In this document: positions 19,046 through 27,730 of the stretch, in pieces
How the letters are laid out: each line of letters starts with the position of its first letter
How positions within the stretch are numbered: position 1 is the first letter of the stretch
Program-made: the position numbers and the translations under genes
Origin: a virus
IMG/VR virus record: IMGVR_UViG_3300007623_000015
Coordinates: 1-33,828 of that record
DNA length: 33,828 bases
Strand: one strand, 5' to 3'
Notes under the pieces: model-generated
What the model was told of the DNA's origin: nothing
What the model saw: only the letters and a program-made list of their open reading frames with translations
Database searches by the model: none

Positions 19046-19582
19046 TTATTTTATTTTGTCTATAAATTCTTTAAATTCTTCGTTCCAACTGTATTCATCC
19101 AAATACTCTTCAAGTGACTTAACACCATACATATATGTGTTTGCTTGAGTATCCCTATGTATGTTGTCATCCAACCACCATTTAAGTACTTTACTATCAC
19201 TTGAACCTCCAACCAGTTCACAAAACTTATCTACTGCTCTATCATAAATCTCTTGTATTTCTTTTAGAGGTTCGTTTGTTTGTCTTTTTTGTTCGGTCAT
19301 ATAACCAATAATATTATTATCTTTATCAGTTTCTTCTCTTAGTGAAACTACACCTGAATATGACATATATCCATTTGAGTCTCTTTTATACCTTTCATAT
19401 CCTTCTCTAGTGTCACCATATTTTTTATTTTTTTCATCGTCCCAAATGATTTCTTTGATGTATCTATGAGTAGTGTTATAAATTGCTTCACCTCTATGTT
19501 CTTCAATTTCTTGTAAGAAACTTCCAAGAGGTGTATTTCTAGGTTTTCTATTTTTACCCATTGCTTTTAATAAGTCTTTCAT
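19046..19582 (-). CDS. Hypothetical protein, 178 aa
   Basis: Start chosen at 19582 (MKDLLKAMGKNRKPRN), since AAAAGG sits there and a longer reading would overlap the upstream gene by 71 bases. Charged, helical and Tyr/Trp-rich, with YDRAVDKFCELVGGSS and VLKWWLDDN near the C terminus. No recognised domain. The 3' end runs into a 9-bp hairpin (19003-19030). Confidence 0.7.
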   Translation of the reverse strand: MKDLLKAMGKNRKPRNTPLGSFLQEIEEHRGEAIYNTTHRYIKEIIWDDEKNKKYGDTREGYERYKRDSNGYMSYSGVVSLREETDKDNNIIGYMTEQKRQTNEPLKEIQEIYDRAVDKFCELVGGSSDSKVLKWWLDDNIHRDTQANTYMYGVKSLEEYLDEYSWNEEFKEFIDKIK

Positions 19583-19583
19583 G

Positions 19584-19838
19584 TTAAACCTTTTTAGGTC
19601 TTCCACCTTTGTTTTTCTTAGGTCTTTGTAACATAATTTTACTTTTGCCTTCATTTGCTATAATAGGTGTAATAATTACATCATAAAACATATCTTTTCT
19701 ACTTGTGATATTATTATACAGTGCTTCGATAGCATCTTCTATTTTCATACCTGAGATGAAATTTATACCTCTAAGATACACTATTTCTTCATTTGTTAAA
19801 CCCATTGTAATCATTGAGTTGTTTACTACTTCATACAT
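19584..19838 (-). CDS. Hypothetical protein, 84 aa
   Basis: Its start overlaps the end of the phosphoesterase gene by one base (19838). Tail PKKNKGGRPKKV has an AT-hook-like GRP core flanked by lysines, which may contact AT-rich DNA minor grooves. The N-terminal part (EEIVYLRGINFISGMKIEDA) looks helical. No family recognised. It is part of a tight cluster running from 20886 to 19046. Confidence 0.7.
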   Translation of the reverse strand: MYEVVNNSMITMGLTNEEIVYLRGINFISGMKIEDAIEALYNNITSRKDMFYDVIITPIIANEGKSKIMLQRPKKNKGGRPKKV

Positions 19839-20722
19839 TATTCTACATCCTTTATTTCAAATCTTTTTATAACATTATATGTATTTTCACCAGGATATCC
19901 GAGTGGATTACATAAAAAGTTACAACCATTTTCCGTCTCATCTACTCTATCGTGAGTATGCCCATAAACCCAATATTTTGGTTTTAATCTTTCAACATAT
20001 TCACTTCCATCAAAATAGTAAAATGAACTTGCTAAATCCTCTTTATATCTTTGTCTCATATTGTCAGGTATTCTAGGAGCATAGTGTGTAATCATTACAT
20101 CTACAGCATCTATTTTATCTAACTTTTCTTTTTGACTCTTAAAGAAATCTAAAGGTTTAAATGATGGAACTGAATAACTACCACCATAAGCAGTTGGAAC
20201 CTTAATATGGTCTTTACCTTCCCAATATATAAGATTTGCATCATTCATAACATTTTCCCAATGACCTAACAATTCACCATCCGTCATATCTGAACATAAT
20301 GTCTTAGCAAATGAACCATCCCAGTGCATTCCAGCACCACCAAAGTTGATACCATTAATGTTAACAACATTACCATCTAAATAGTGAAACCCTTCATTTT
20401 CTCTACAAAATGCTTTCATTTCAAGTACTCTACTCCAAGAGTTCAACCCATATTTTTTTCTACTACCATTTGAAAGAAGGTACATATCATGGTTCCCTGG
20501 TACTAAAAATATATGTTTGTAGTACTCTTTAAGTCTCTTTAAGAATGTTATGTCTTGACTGTAGTAGTGACCTAAGTCTCCTGCAATGATTAATACATCA
20601 CCCTCTTTTGGTAGGATGTAACTGAAAAGTTGGTCTATTTGTTTTTGTAATTTTGGTGATTGACCATTTACTTCTCTACACCAGAAGTCGATATGTGTGT
20701 CACTGATGTAATCTATTGTCAT
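19838..20722 (-). CDS. Calcineurin-like metallophosphoesterase
   Basis: 294 aa. Metal-binding motifs are all present in order: D-x-H (SDTH, residues 7-10), GDLGH (about 48-52), GNHDMY (about 76-81), THYAPR (about 212-217) and YGHTHD (about 253-258). The enzyme would be a dinuclear metal phosphatase or nuclease; the substrate is not evident. It lies between small unknown genes and is translationally coupled to the 55-aa gene upstream (ATGA overlap at 20719-20722). Confidence 0.9.
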   Translation of the reverse strand: MTIDYISDTHIDFWCREVNGQSPKLQKQIDQLFSYILPKEGDVLIIAGDLGHYYSQDITFLKRLKEYYKHIFLVPGNHDMYLLSNGSRKKYGLNSWSRVLEMKAFCRENEGFHYLDGNVVNINGINFGGAGMHWDGSFAKTLCSDMTDGELLGHWENVMNDANLIYWEGKDHIKVPTAYGGSYSVPSFKPLDFFKSQKEKLDKIDAVDVMITHYAPRIPDNMRQRYKEDLASSFYYFDGSEYVERLKPKYWVYGHTHDRVDETENGCNFLCNPLGYPGENTYNVIKRFEIKDVE

Positions 20723-20886
20723 CGTACTCTCTCCAATTGGTACAACTCATACTCATAATAATCCCAACCTTTTTCTTTGATACATAACATAGCAAATTGT
20801 ACTGCATCATCATCTGTTTGTGATATTACTTCTGTTTGAAATTTGTGTCCATCTTTTGATTGTAGTGTTACTTTATATTCTTTCAT
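20719..20886 (-). CDS. Small protein, 55 aa, coupled to phosphoesterase
   Basis: MKEYKVTLQSKDGHKFQTEV...DDDAVQFAMLCIKEKGWDYYEYELYQLERVR. RBS AAAGG 5 bases before ATG; the stop overlaps the phosphoesterase start as ATGA. Predicted beta-beta-alpha-beta small soluble fold, similar in style to short phage hypothetical proteins. Function unknown. Confidence 0.75.
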   Translation of the reverse strand: MKEYKVTLQSKDGHKFQTEVISQTDDDAVQFAMLCIKEKGWDYYEYELYQLERVR

Positions 20887-20895
20887 AATTAACCT

Positions 20896-21180
20896 TTATA
20901 AGTATCTTTCTGTTTTAAAGCAATATGCTTTCCAATGTTTATATAGTCTGTTATATTTGTAACCAAAATTATGAGTATCGTTTTTTACAAAATCACCTTT
21001 AATATCTTTAAATTCTTCTATATCTTTAGATGTTCCTATAACATTACCATCTTTAATAATAGACCAAATGCCACCTACTTTACTAAATTTATAATATTTA
21101 GGAAATGTGAGCTTTGGTGTTGGTATATAGTCAGTTTCTTCATTTCTATAGTATTTTGGTCTAGTGCTATTAAAGTACAA
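20896..21180 (-). CDS. Hypothetical protein, 94 aa
   Basis: Aromatic- and Lys-rich (many Tyr, Phe, Trp); residues 36-52 (GGIWSIIKDGNVIGTSK) suggest a beta hairpin. First gene of the cluster 21180 to 19046, with a CTAAGT-N10-TATAAT promoter at 21206-21227. No family recognised. Confidence 0.7.
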   Translation of the reverse strand: MYFNSTRPKYYRNEETDYIPTPKLTFPKYYKFSKVGGIWSIIKDGNVIGTSKDIEEFKDIKGDFVKNDTHNFGYKYNRLYKHWKAYCFKTERYL

Positions 21181-21205
21181 ATTTACTCCTTGTTCTAATA
21201 TAATA

Positions 21206-21227
21206 ATTATACTATATCAAAACTTAG
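21206..21227 (-). promoter_or_regulatory. Promoter CTAAGT-N10-TATAAT
   Basis: One-base variant, upstream of the 94-aa gene and just after nrdA. Confidence 0.5.
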
Positions 21228-21238
21228 AGTTTACTTAA

Positions 21239-23605
21239 TTATGTACAACTTTCACAAACTTCTTCGTCTGCACCATTTTTAATCTGTTTTAAGTAGTAGA
21301 ATGTTTTCATACCATATGAGAACCCTTCAATATGTATGTCCATTAATTCTTCTAATGAATCTGGGTACTTAACATATAAGTTAACAGATTGACTTTGGTC
21401 TAACCATTTTTGTCTAACTGCAGCTGCTCTAACTAACATTAATTGGTCACAATCAAATGCTTTTTTGTAGTACTGATTGTTTTTTCTAAAGTTAGGTACC
21501 ACAGTAGGAATGTTAATTGTTCCTTCTTCTTTATAAAAGAAATCTGAAATTGGTTCAATACTTTCAACTGCATTAATTGCTTTACCACTTGTAGCAGTAG
21601 GAGCAATAGCCATAAGAGTAGCATTTCTAATACCATAAGTAATAATGTTATCTCTTAAATCGTCCCATCTTGTCATATCAGGTTCATAACTTGTTAACGC
21701 ATCAACATTTGGATGTCTTCTGTCAAATGGAATTTGACCTTCTGACCAAGCAGTCTCATAAAACTTCTCAAATCTACCTTTTTCTTTTGCTAGTTCACAA
21801 CTTGCAGAAATAGTGTAGTATGATAAATCATCAAATAGCTTATCTGTTTCCTCTAATGCATCTTGACTATCAAATTCAAGTTGATTTAAAGCTAAGTAGT
21901 TAGCATAGTTAAGAACTCCAATACCTTCATATCTGTACTGTAAGTTAGAATTTTTACCTTCTTTAACTGGGTACACTGCTAAATCAACTGTGTTATCAAT
22001 TGCTCTTACAACGATATTAGCAAGAACTTGTTTTTCTTCATCTGTCATAGAGTGCCATTTTTCAAGGTTATAAGAACTTAAGTTACAAAGTGCAATTTCA
22101 CCAGCTTCATATCTCTTAACAATTCTTCTTTCACCATTTTCCATTGTAAATAACTCTTCGTTAACAAGTTTACTAGGTCTAGATGGTAATGTAATTTCTT
22201 GACATAAATTTGATGAATTTACATATCTGTTTAACATACCTTGATAATTTACATTTTCCTCGTGGAATAAGTAAATGTTACCTGTTTCAGTTCTTTCTTT
22301 CATAAGTTTAAACCAAAAGTCTCTAGCATTCATTGTTTTTCTTTTAACACTAGGTTTGTTTTCTAAATCTGTATATGCCTTAATAAATTCTTCACCTACA
22401 ACCCCTTGTAAACTTTCTGCTTCTTTTGGGTCAAAGAATGAAATATCTTCATCTTTAATGTATCTATCAATTAAAATTTCATTTACTTTTACCGAGTACT
22501 TAAGTCCTCTTGCTCTATTTTCATCAGTACCACCATTTGATTTTAATACAATTAAGTCATTAAAGTCAATGTGCCACCATGGATAAGTAACAACACAAGA
22601 ACCTGGTCTTTTACCACCTTGATTAAATGCTTTCATAGTACTTTCAACAATCTTAATAAATGGAACTGGTCCACTTGAATACCCTTGGTTACCTAAGATA
22701 TATGAACCTTTTGCTCTTAATCTAGAAATGTCTAAAGCAGTTCCACCTTTGTATTTAGAGTATATCCCTAAATTCTTGTTACTGTCAAGAATTGAATGTG
22801 TATCATCATCTAACTGATTTAATACACACGAACTTAATTGTTGTTCTGGTGTACCTGCATTCAACATAATAGGTGTAGCAAGTGTTGCTTGATGTTTAGA
22901 AATTACATCATATAATTCTTTAACTCTATGTGTTCTGTGTTTTTCATTAACATTAAGTGCCATAGCAACTCTCATATAAGTATGTTGTGGTAACTCTAAT
23001 TTTTTTGTTTTAGAGTAATTCATACAATACTTATCCCAAAAAGTAGTAATACCTTTATAATTAAATAAATAATCTCTTTGAGGGTCTAAATACTCATTTA
23101 ATTCATTTATTTCTTCTTCTGTATAACTTCTATAAGTATCTTTATCATAAATTTTATGTGAAATACCTTTTTCTAAAACATCATTTAAATGTGGATATGT
23201 TCTATCTTTAATATTCCATGATTCTTTATACATTTCTAAAAGTGTAAGCTTTGCAGCAACATCTTCCCAACCTGGAAATAATAATGAAATTTTGTTTACT
23301 GCTGTTACAACAAGTTGCTTAAACATATCTTTAACATGAATTTCATTATGTAACTTAATTTGTGTGTCATTTAATAATTCATCTGCTAATGTCTCATTAC
23401 CATCACACGCCCACATAGCAACTTTTCTCATTTTTTGTGGCATATAAACTTCTTTATCACCACTTCTTTTAATTACTATAATTTTGTCTGCTTGGGCAAC
23501 ATCGTTTTCAATGTTTGATATTTCTAATTCAGATTTTTCCCTTGCAGCAGTGTTTAATGTTTTAAGGTCTATTTTATTATATCTTTTTCTATTATTTTTT
23601 TTCAT
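21239..23605 (-). CDS. nrdA: Ribonucleotide reductase class I alpha subunit NrdA
   Basis: 788 aa, full length. Reduces ribonucleoside diphosphates to deoxy forms. N-terminal ATP-cone (about 43-130: IVIKRSGDKEVYMPQKMRKVA...). Active-site landmarks: QQLSSCVLNQLDD (first redox Cys), NLCQEITLP (radical Cys and Glu), ALCNLSSYNL (second redox Cys), APTATSG and VNLYVKYP. The end CESCT carries the CxxC shuttle cysteines that pass electrons from thioredoxin/glutaredoxin. Directly follows nrdB by one base; shares the promoter at 24821-24842. Confidence 0.96.
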   Translation of the reverse strand: MKKNNRKRYNKIDLKTLNTAAREKSELEISNIENDVAQADKIIVIKRSGDKEVYMPQKMRKVAMWACDGNETLADELLNDTQIKLHNEIHVKDMFKQLVVTAVNKISLLFPGWEDVAAKLTLLEMYKESWNIKDRTYPHLNDVLEKGISHKIYDKDTYRSYTEEEINELNEYLDPQRDYLFNYKGITTFWDKYCMNYSKTKKLELPQHTYMRVAMALNVNEKHRTHRVKELYDVISKHQATLATPIMLNAGTPEQQLSSCVLNQLDDDTHSILDSNKNLGIYSKYKGGTALDISRLRAKGSYILGNQGYSSGPVPFIKIVESTMKAFNQGGKRPGSCVVTYPWWHIDFNDLIVLKSNGGTDENRARGLKYSVKVNEILIDRYIKDEDISFFDPKEAESLQGVVGEEFIKAYTDLENKPSVKRKTMNARDFWFKLMKERTETGNIYLFHEENVNYQGMLNRYVNSSNLCQEITLPSRPSKLVNEELFTMENGERRIVKRYEAGEIALCNLSSYNLEKWHSMTDEEKQVLANIVVRAIDNTVDLAVYPVKEGKNSNLQYRYEGIGVLNYANYLALNQLEFDSQDALEETDKLFDDLSYYTISASCELAKEKGRFEKFYETAWSEGQIPFDRRHPNVDALTSYEPDMTRWDDLRDNIITYGIRNATLMAIAPTATSGKAINAVESIEPISDFFYKEEGTINIPTVVPNFRKNNQYYKKAFDCDQLMLVRAAAVRQKWLDQSQSVNLYVKYPDSLEELMDIHIEGFSYGMKTFYYLKQIKNGADEEVCESCT

Positions 23606-23606
23606 A

Positions 23607-24770
23607 TTATGCCTTTTTCATTTTAAATGATTGTCTTTGAGTACTAAAATTATATTCATCTTTATATAAATCTTTATATTTAACAGTTTCTCCGTCAGTG
23701 ACATCATTTACTAAAATACCAATATTATAATTTGTTGCTTCTGCTTCTTGTTGTGCAGTGTTATCTTTATTAATGTCTTTATATGATTCAAACCAATCAA
23801 CTACATCACTTTTAACTGCATCAGGATAAATAGTTTCGCCTGATATTGTCTTAACTCTATTATTTGCATAATATTTAATAAAATTGTCCATTACAGGTAA
23901 TGTTAATGTAGGAATATTTCCAAACGATAATAAGTGTTCACCCCAAGAAACTTCATCTTCTACAACTTCTTTAAATACATTTATTACCATTTCTTTATAC
24001 CATCCAGATTCAAACAGTTCTGAGAATCCTTCACTTGGTTCTTTTTTAAGAATGTTAATAGTACCTGCCATAACAGCAACATGCATATCTTCATCAAAGT
24101 TAATAAGTTTAACTATTCTAGAAATACCTTGAATTTTATTGTTATATGAATTGTTAATAACATATGTTACTAAGAATGAAATATAAAACTTAAGTGATTC
24201 TAGTGCATAAATTCTAACAACTAATTCCAAAACAAGTTTTTTATTTTCAATTGTTGGTTCATTAGTCATTTGTTTTACTTTATTAAAACACTCAACTTCT
24301 TTATTGATTCTATCATGAATCTCTTTTCTATCTTTAAGCGAGTCAAAAACAGCAGTAGCATCAGGAAATACTTCTCTTAAAATATGTGAATAAGAGAATG
24401 AATGTATTAATTCAAAATATGCGTGCGTTTTAAACATCGCTTCAAATTCTGGTGAAGTTGTTATTGTAGCAAGTACTTCATCAATACCTCTGTTATTTCC
24501 ACTATCCATAAGTGTTTGGAATAAAAGTATTTCAGTTTCAATTTCTTGAATAAACTCTGGTAAATCAGGGAACTTAATTCTAGTTGAAACTAGTGATACT
24601 TCTTTTGGATTCCAAAACGCATTTCTCATTTTCTCTTCGATATTAACAGCAAATGAGTATTTTGGTTGGTCATAACGCTGAAAACCTGAATATTCTCCAA
24701 AGAATATTCTTTGTTTGTCTATACCAGGAACTAAGTTCTCAGTACATACAATACTTTTACAGTCTTTCAT
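23607..24770 (-). CDS. nrdB: Ribonucleotide reductase class I beta subunit NrdB
   Basis: 387 aa. Houses the diiron-tyrosyl radical cofactor. Aligning by eye to E. coli R2: FQTLMDS gives the Asp ligand, ELIHSFSYSHI gives Glu, His and the radical Tyr, ALESLKFYISF gives the next Glu, and DEDMHVAV the last Glu and His, so all ligands are kept. The C-terminal tail that docks on NrdA (SFKMKKA) differs from E. coli. Own promoter at 24821-24842, RBS AAGGAAAC. Confidence 0.96.
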   Translation of the reverse strand: MKDCKSIVCTENLVPGIDKQRIFFGEYSGFQRYDQPKYSFAVNIEEKMRNAFWNPKEVSLVSTRIKFPDLPEFIQEIETEILLFQTLMDSGNNRGIDEVLATITTSPEFEAMFKTHAYFELIHSFSYSHILREVFPDATAVFDSLKDRKEIHDRINKEVECFNKVKQMTNEPTIENKKLVLELVVRIYALESLKFYISFLVTYVINNSYNNKIQGISRIVKLINFDEDMHVAVMAGTINILKKEPSEGFSELFESGWYKEMVINVFKEVVEDEVSWGEHLLSFGNIPTLTLPVMDNFIKYYANNRVKTISGETIYPDAVKSDVVDWFESYKDINKDNTAQQEAEATNYNIGILVNDVTDGETVKYKDLYKDEYNFSTQRQSFKMKKA

Positions 24771-24820
24771 TTGTTTCCTTTAATATGATTTAAATAGGTA
24801 TTTTATTTATTAATTGAATT

Positions 24821-24842
24821 ATTATACCATAATTTTTGTTAA
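24821..24842 (-). promoter_or_regulatory. Promoter TTAACA-N10-TATAAT
   Basis: Variant box (TTAACA) with the exact 10-base spacer, upstream of nrdB-nrdA and directly after the receiver-protein gene. Confidence 0.5.
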
Positions 24843-24850
24843 TAAATTTG

Positions 24851-25282
24851 CTAAATTTGCTTTTTTTTGTTTTTTATATGAGTACTTAATTCTCTTACTG
24901 TGTGTATATAGTTTAGAGGTTTTTCTATGTATGATACAGCTCCATTATTAATACAATGAGTAACAATATCGTAATCAGTTAACTCATCTACTAAAATAAA
25001 CACCATAGCGTCAGTTTTAGTAGTTATATCTTCTATATACTTATCAGTTTCTATAAATGTTTTAGGAATATCAGTCAGTAGAATATCTGGGTTGTATTTG
25101 ATAATTGTATCAATACTAAGATTTCCACTAGAGTATGTTCTTATGTTTAGTTTATGCATAAGTTCTGTAAACTCTTTTATAATTGAATCATTATAACTTA
25201 TAATCATTATAGTATGCTTATTAAGAATTTCTATATTTTTTCTAGTATCAGGCATTATTCTTAATTTCCTTGTATAATTCAT
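24851..25282 (-). CDS. Degenerate response-regulator receiver protein
   Basis: 143 aa, stand-alone receiver fold. HTIMIISYNDSI opens the domain, ILLTDIP carries the presumed phospho-acceptor D71, and SYIEKPL gives K121-P122. The acidic pocket reads Y-N-D instead of D-D, and the Thr/Ser switch residue is V98, so phosphorylation or switching may be altered. Start could be Met10 (25255) with AAGGAA further upstream; the longer reading overlaps the previous gene by 35 bases. No output domain. Last gene of the phosphorelay block. Confidence 0.75.
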   Translation of the reverse strand: MNYTRKLRIMPDTRKNIEILNKHTIMIISYNDSIIKEFTELMHKLNIRTYSSGNLSIDTIIKYNPDILLTDIPKTFIETDKYIEDITTKTDAMVFILVDELTDYDIVTHCINNGAVSYIEKPLNYIHTVRELSTHIKNKKKQI

Positions 25283-25655
25283 ATATACCTAAAATAAGTT
25301 CTATAAAATCTACTGGTTTCTGTATATACATATCAGCACCTGCCATTAAACTAGTAATTTTATACTCCTTTTCTATGAACCTTGATAACACTATAAATTT
25401 AACATTCTCAACAGAACTTATAAATTTAAAAATATCTAATACAGGGTCAACAAGGTCAATTACAATTATATCATAATGGTTACTATTGTTTAGTTTTTCT
25501 GCATCTTTAGTGTTTGTAACAATATCAATTACATTTATACCAATATCACTAAATGTACCCTTTATCAACTTAGACAATTGACAATCCTCTAGTACTAATA
25601 GTATATGGCAATCTTTTACAAAATTTGCTTTTTCTATGATATTGTATGTTTTCAT
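25248..25655 (-). CDS. Single-domain response regulator (receiver)
   Basis: 135 aa, CheY-like. Key residues are present: E23-D24 acidic pocket (LVLEDC), phospho-acceptor D67 (IIVIDLVDP), switch S91 (FIVLS), and K113-P114 (MYIQKP). No DNA-binding or enzymatic output domain. Lies 13 bases after the histidine-kinase stop. Likely target or phosphate carrier of that kinase, or a competitor for a host kinase. Confidence 0.87.
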   Translation of the reverse strand: MKTYNIIEKANFVKDCHILLVLEDCQLSKLIKGTFSDIGINVIDIVTNTKDAEKLNNSNHYDIIVIDLVDPVLDIFKFISSVENVKFIVLSRFIEKEYKITSLMAGADMYIQKPVDFIELILGIYELYKEIKNNA

Positions 25656-25668
25656 TAGACACTCACAT

Positions 25669-27075
25669 TTATCCTAATACTTTTTTTAATAACTCTTTTT
25701 GACTTATAAGAGTATCACTTTCTTTTGCAGGTACAGTTATATCAAAAACTGTTCCTTTTTCACTAGTTTCTTTTAAAAATAAATTTCCGCCATTTTCTAA
25801 AAGCATTTGTTTGTTTAAATATAATCCAATTCCTCTAATTTCATTGTTGCTTTCGTCACTATCAAAATATGATTTAATGTGTAACCATATCTTTTTTAAA
25901 CCTTTTTCATTTTTTATGCTTTTCTTTGAGTTACCATCACAATCTTTTGTACTGTAATAAGGTTGAAATACTTGATTTAAATTTTTCTTCGAAAGTGGTA
26001 ACCCAGTTCTTCTATCTCTTATACCAGTACCATTGTCAATAATGTATATGTGAAGTACACCGTAATGTGGTTTTTTACCTTCAACAAATTTACACTGAAC
26101 TATAATAGTATCACTACCAGCTTCTAAAGAGTTTTTAAGATGATTACTAACAATGTTCATAAGGTCTCCATTACCTAAGTCCCCTGTTAAATTATAGTTG
26201 TTTAATTCGTCACTTAATTCGACTTTAAAATTACTTCTCTTGTATATATTCATGCTATTTGCTGAGTATTTTACAATATTACTTATAGTTTTATTACCGT
26301 TACTGTACTTAATTTGCTTAAAGTTACTCATTCTTTGTAGTACTGTGTCTACTTGGTCTAGTGCATAATACATTTGTGAAAAGTCATTACTAGTACCTTG
26401 ACAACCACCGCAACTATTTGAATCTCTTTTTTTAGTGATACTTTCTAATTCGATTTTTTTGAGTGTACCTCTGATAATTGCTACAGGTGTATTTAATTCA
26501 TGGTGAATGTTTTCTGTGAGAATTCTCATATTTCTTTCTCTAAGAGAACCTTCTGTACCCATTAGCATAAGCATTTGCTTCTTTTTTTCTTTATATTTTG
26601 TCTTAAAGTATATAATAGTAAATAATATAAAAAATAATAAATTTATTATAAAATAGTTAAAAGTTACACCTTGAATTACTCGGTTAGAATAAGTTTCAAT
26701 TATAATACTTTTAGATGGTATATCAAATACTATGTTTAAATCATTAGAAATTTTGTAACTATTAAATTCAATTAAATATTCTCTTTTTGTATTTAATATA
26801 CTATAAGTCTTATTATTATTGTCCCACTTTTCATTTGTATGAATATTATATATTGTTTTGCAATTACTCATTTCACAAATTTGTTTTAGTGGAATATTAT
26901 TGTTTTTACTTATTATATTTTGTACAATCTCTCTATTAGAGTTTACATGATGATTTGCTAAATCATAAAACGACCACATTAAAATGGAGTTTATAATTAT
27001 TCCATATGTAAGTACTTGAAGAGTATAGTCTTTTATAGTTTCTTTACTTAAAAGACTCTTTAAATTTATTGTCAT
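25669..27075 (-). CDS. Membrane sensor histidine kinase
   Basis: 468 aa. TM1 about 17-37, a periplasmic sensor loop of about 100 residues (38-137), TM2 about 138-157. DHp helix with HHELNTP (191-197; phospho-His H192). Catalytic domain: N box IVSNHLKNSLEAG (308-320), G1 DNGTGI (347-352), F box FQPYYSTK (370-377), G2 RGIGLYL (414-420). A CGGC motif (222-225) interrupts the DHp region, possibly for metal or redox sensing. All motifs needed for autophosphorylation are present. Adjacent receiver genes on both sides make it the core of a phage phosphorelay. Confidence 0.92.
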   Translation of the reverse strand: MTINLKSLLSKETIKDYTLQVLTYGIIINSILMWSFYDLANHHVNSNREIVQNIISKNNNIPLKQICEMSNCKTIYNIHTNEKWDNNNKTYSILNTKREYLIEFNSYKISNDLNIVFDIPSKSIIIETYSNRVIQGVTFNYFIINLLFFILFTIIYFKTKYKEKKKQMLMLMGTEGSLRERNMRILTENIHHELNTPVAIIRGTLKKIELESITKKRDSNSCGGCQGTSNDFSQMYYALDQVDTVLQRMSNFKQIKYSNGNKTISNIVKYSANSMNIYKRSNFKVELSDELNNYNLTGDLGNGDLMNIVSNHLKNSLEAGSDTIIVQCKFVEGKKPHYGVLHIYIIDNGTGIRDRRTGLPLSKKNLNQVFQPYYSTKDCDGNSKKSIKNEKGLKKIWLHIKSYFDSDESNNEIRGIGLYLNKQMLLENGGNLFLKETSEKGTVFDITVPAKESDTLISQKELLKKVLG

Positions 27076-27077
27076 AA

Positions 27078-27728
27078 TTAATTACTCTTTTCATTATATT
27101 CTAATATTGCCCTTTCCATTAGTAGAACTCTATCAGAATTTTTTTGAATTATATGTTTATATATGTTCTCTGTTCCTTGATTTGTTTGTACTTCGTAAGT
27201 ATCTTCTATATTAGTATTAAAATGCTCTTCAAATTTTTTAATAAACTGAAATATTTCAGGATTTTTTCGATTTAATGTATGACCAGTAACAAACTTAACA
27301 AGTGAGTCTGGATACTTATCTTTAATCATAATAGCAACATCAACACCATCATATTCAACATTATTAACTACACCACCCAGTGTGATGTCTAGAAATGCAA
27401 CATCAACTTTTAAACCTTCTGATAGAGCTTTTTCTACAATAAACGCTGCATAATCCCCTGTAGCAACGGCAACATTATAGTTACTATATATGTCACAACA
27501 TTCTACTCTTTTTAATTCATCACATAGTAAAGTTGTCATTCCTTTAAAATCGTCCATTAATAATATAGTAGGTACATTTTTATCTCTGTTATCTACTACA
27601 AATTCTATATCAGGAATATCTATTTCTACTATTTCTTGATTAATATCCTCTGGTCTTTTATAATCGAACTCAATTTCTTCTACTTTTTTCTTTTCTTTCT
27701 TTTTAGTAAAAAAGTCAAATAAACCCAT
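27078..27728 (-). CDS. Receiver protein with amphipathic N-terminal anchor
   Basis: 216 aa. Begins MGLFDFFTKKKEKKK, a hydrophobic-then-basic segment that could lie on the membrane. Receiver domain from about 53: ILLMDD (D59-D60 pocket), AFLDITLGG (phospho-acceptor D114), FVTGHT (T148). The usual K-P is not evident, and the segment after D114 has an insertion (GVVNNVEYDG). No DNA-binding domain. Two-base gaps to both neighbours indicate co-expression with the kinase. Confidence 0.82.
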   Translation of the reverse strand: MGLFDFFTKKKEKKKVEEIEFDYKRPEDINQEIVEIDIPDIEFVVDNRDKNVPTILLMDDFKGMTTLLCDELKRVECCDIYSNYNVAVATGDYAAFIVEKALSEGLKVDVAFLDITLGGVVNNVEYDGVDVAIMIKDKYPDSLVKFVTGHTLNRKNPEIFQFIKKFEEHFNTNIEDTYEVQTNQGTENIYKHIIQKNSDRVLLMERAILEYNEKSN

Positions 27729-27730
27729 AA

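Noticed and set aside
21439-21636. 65-aa leucine-rich minus-strand ORF
   Set aside because: Alternative frame inside nrdA.
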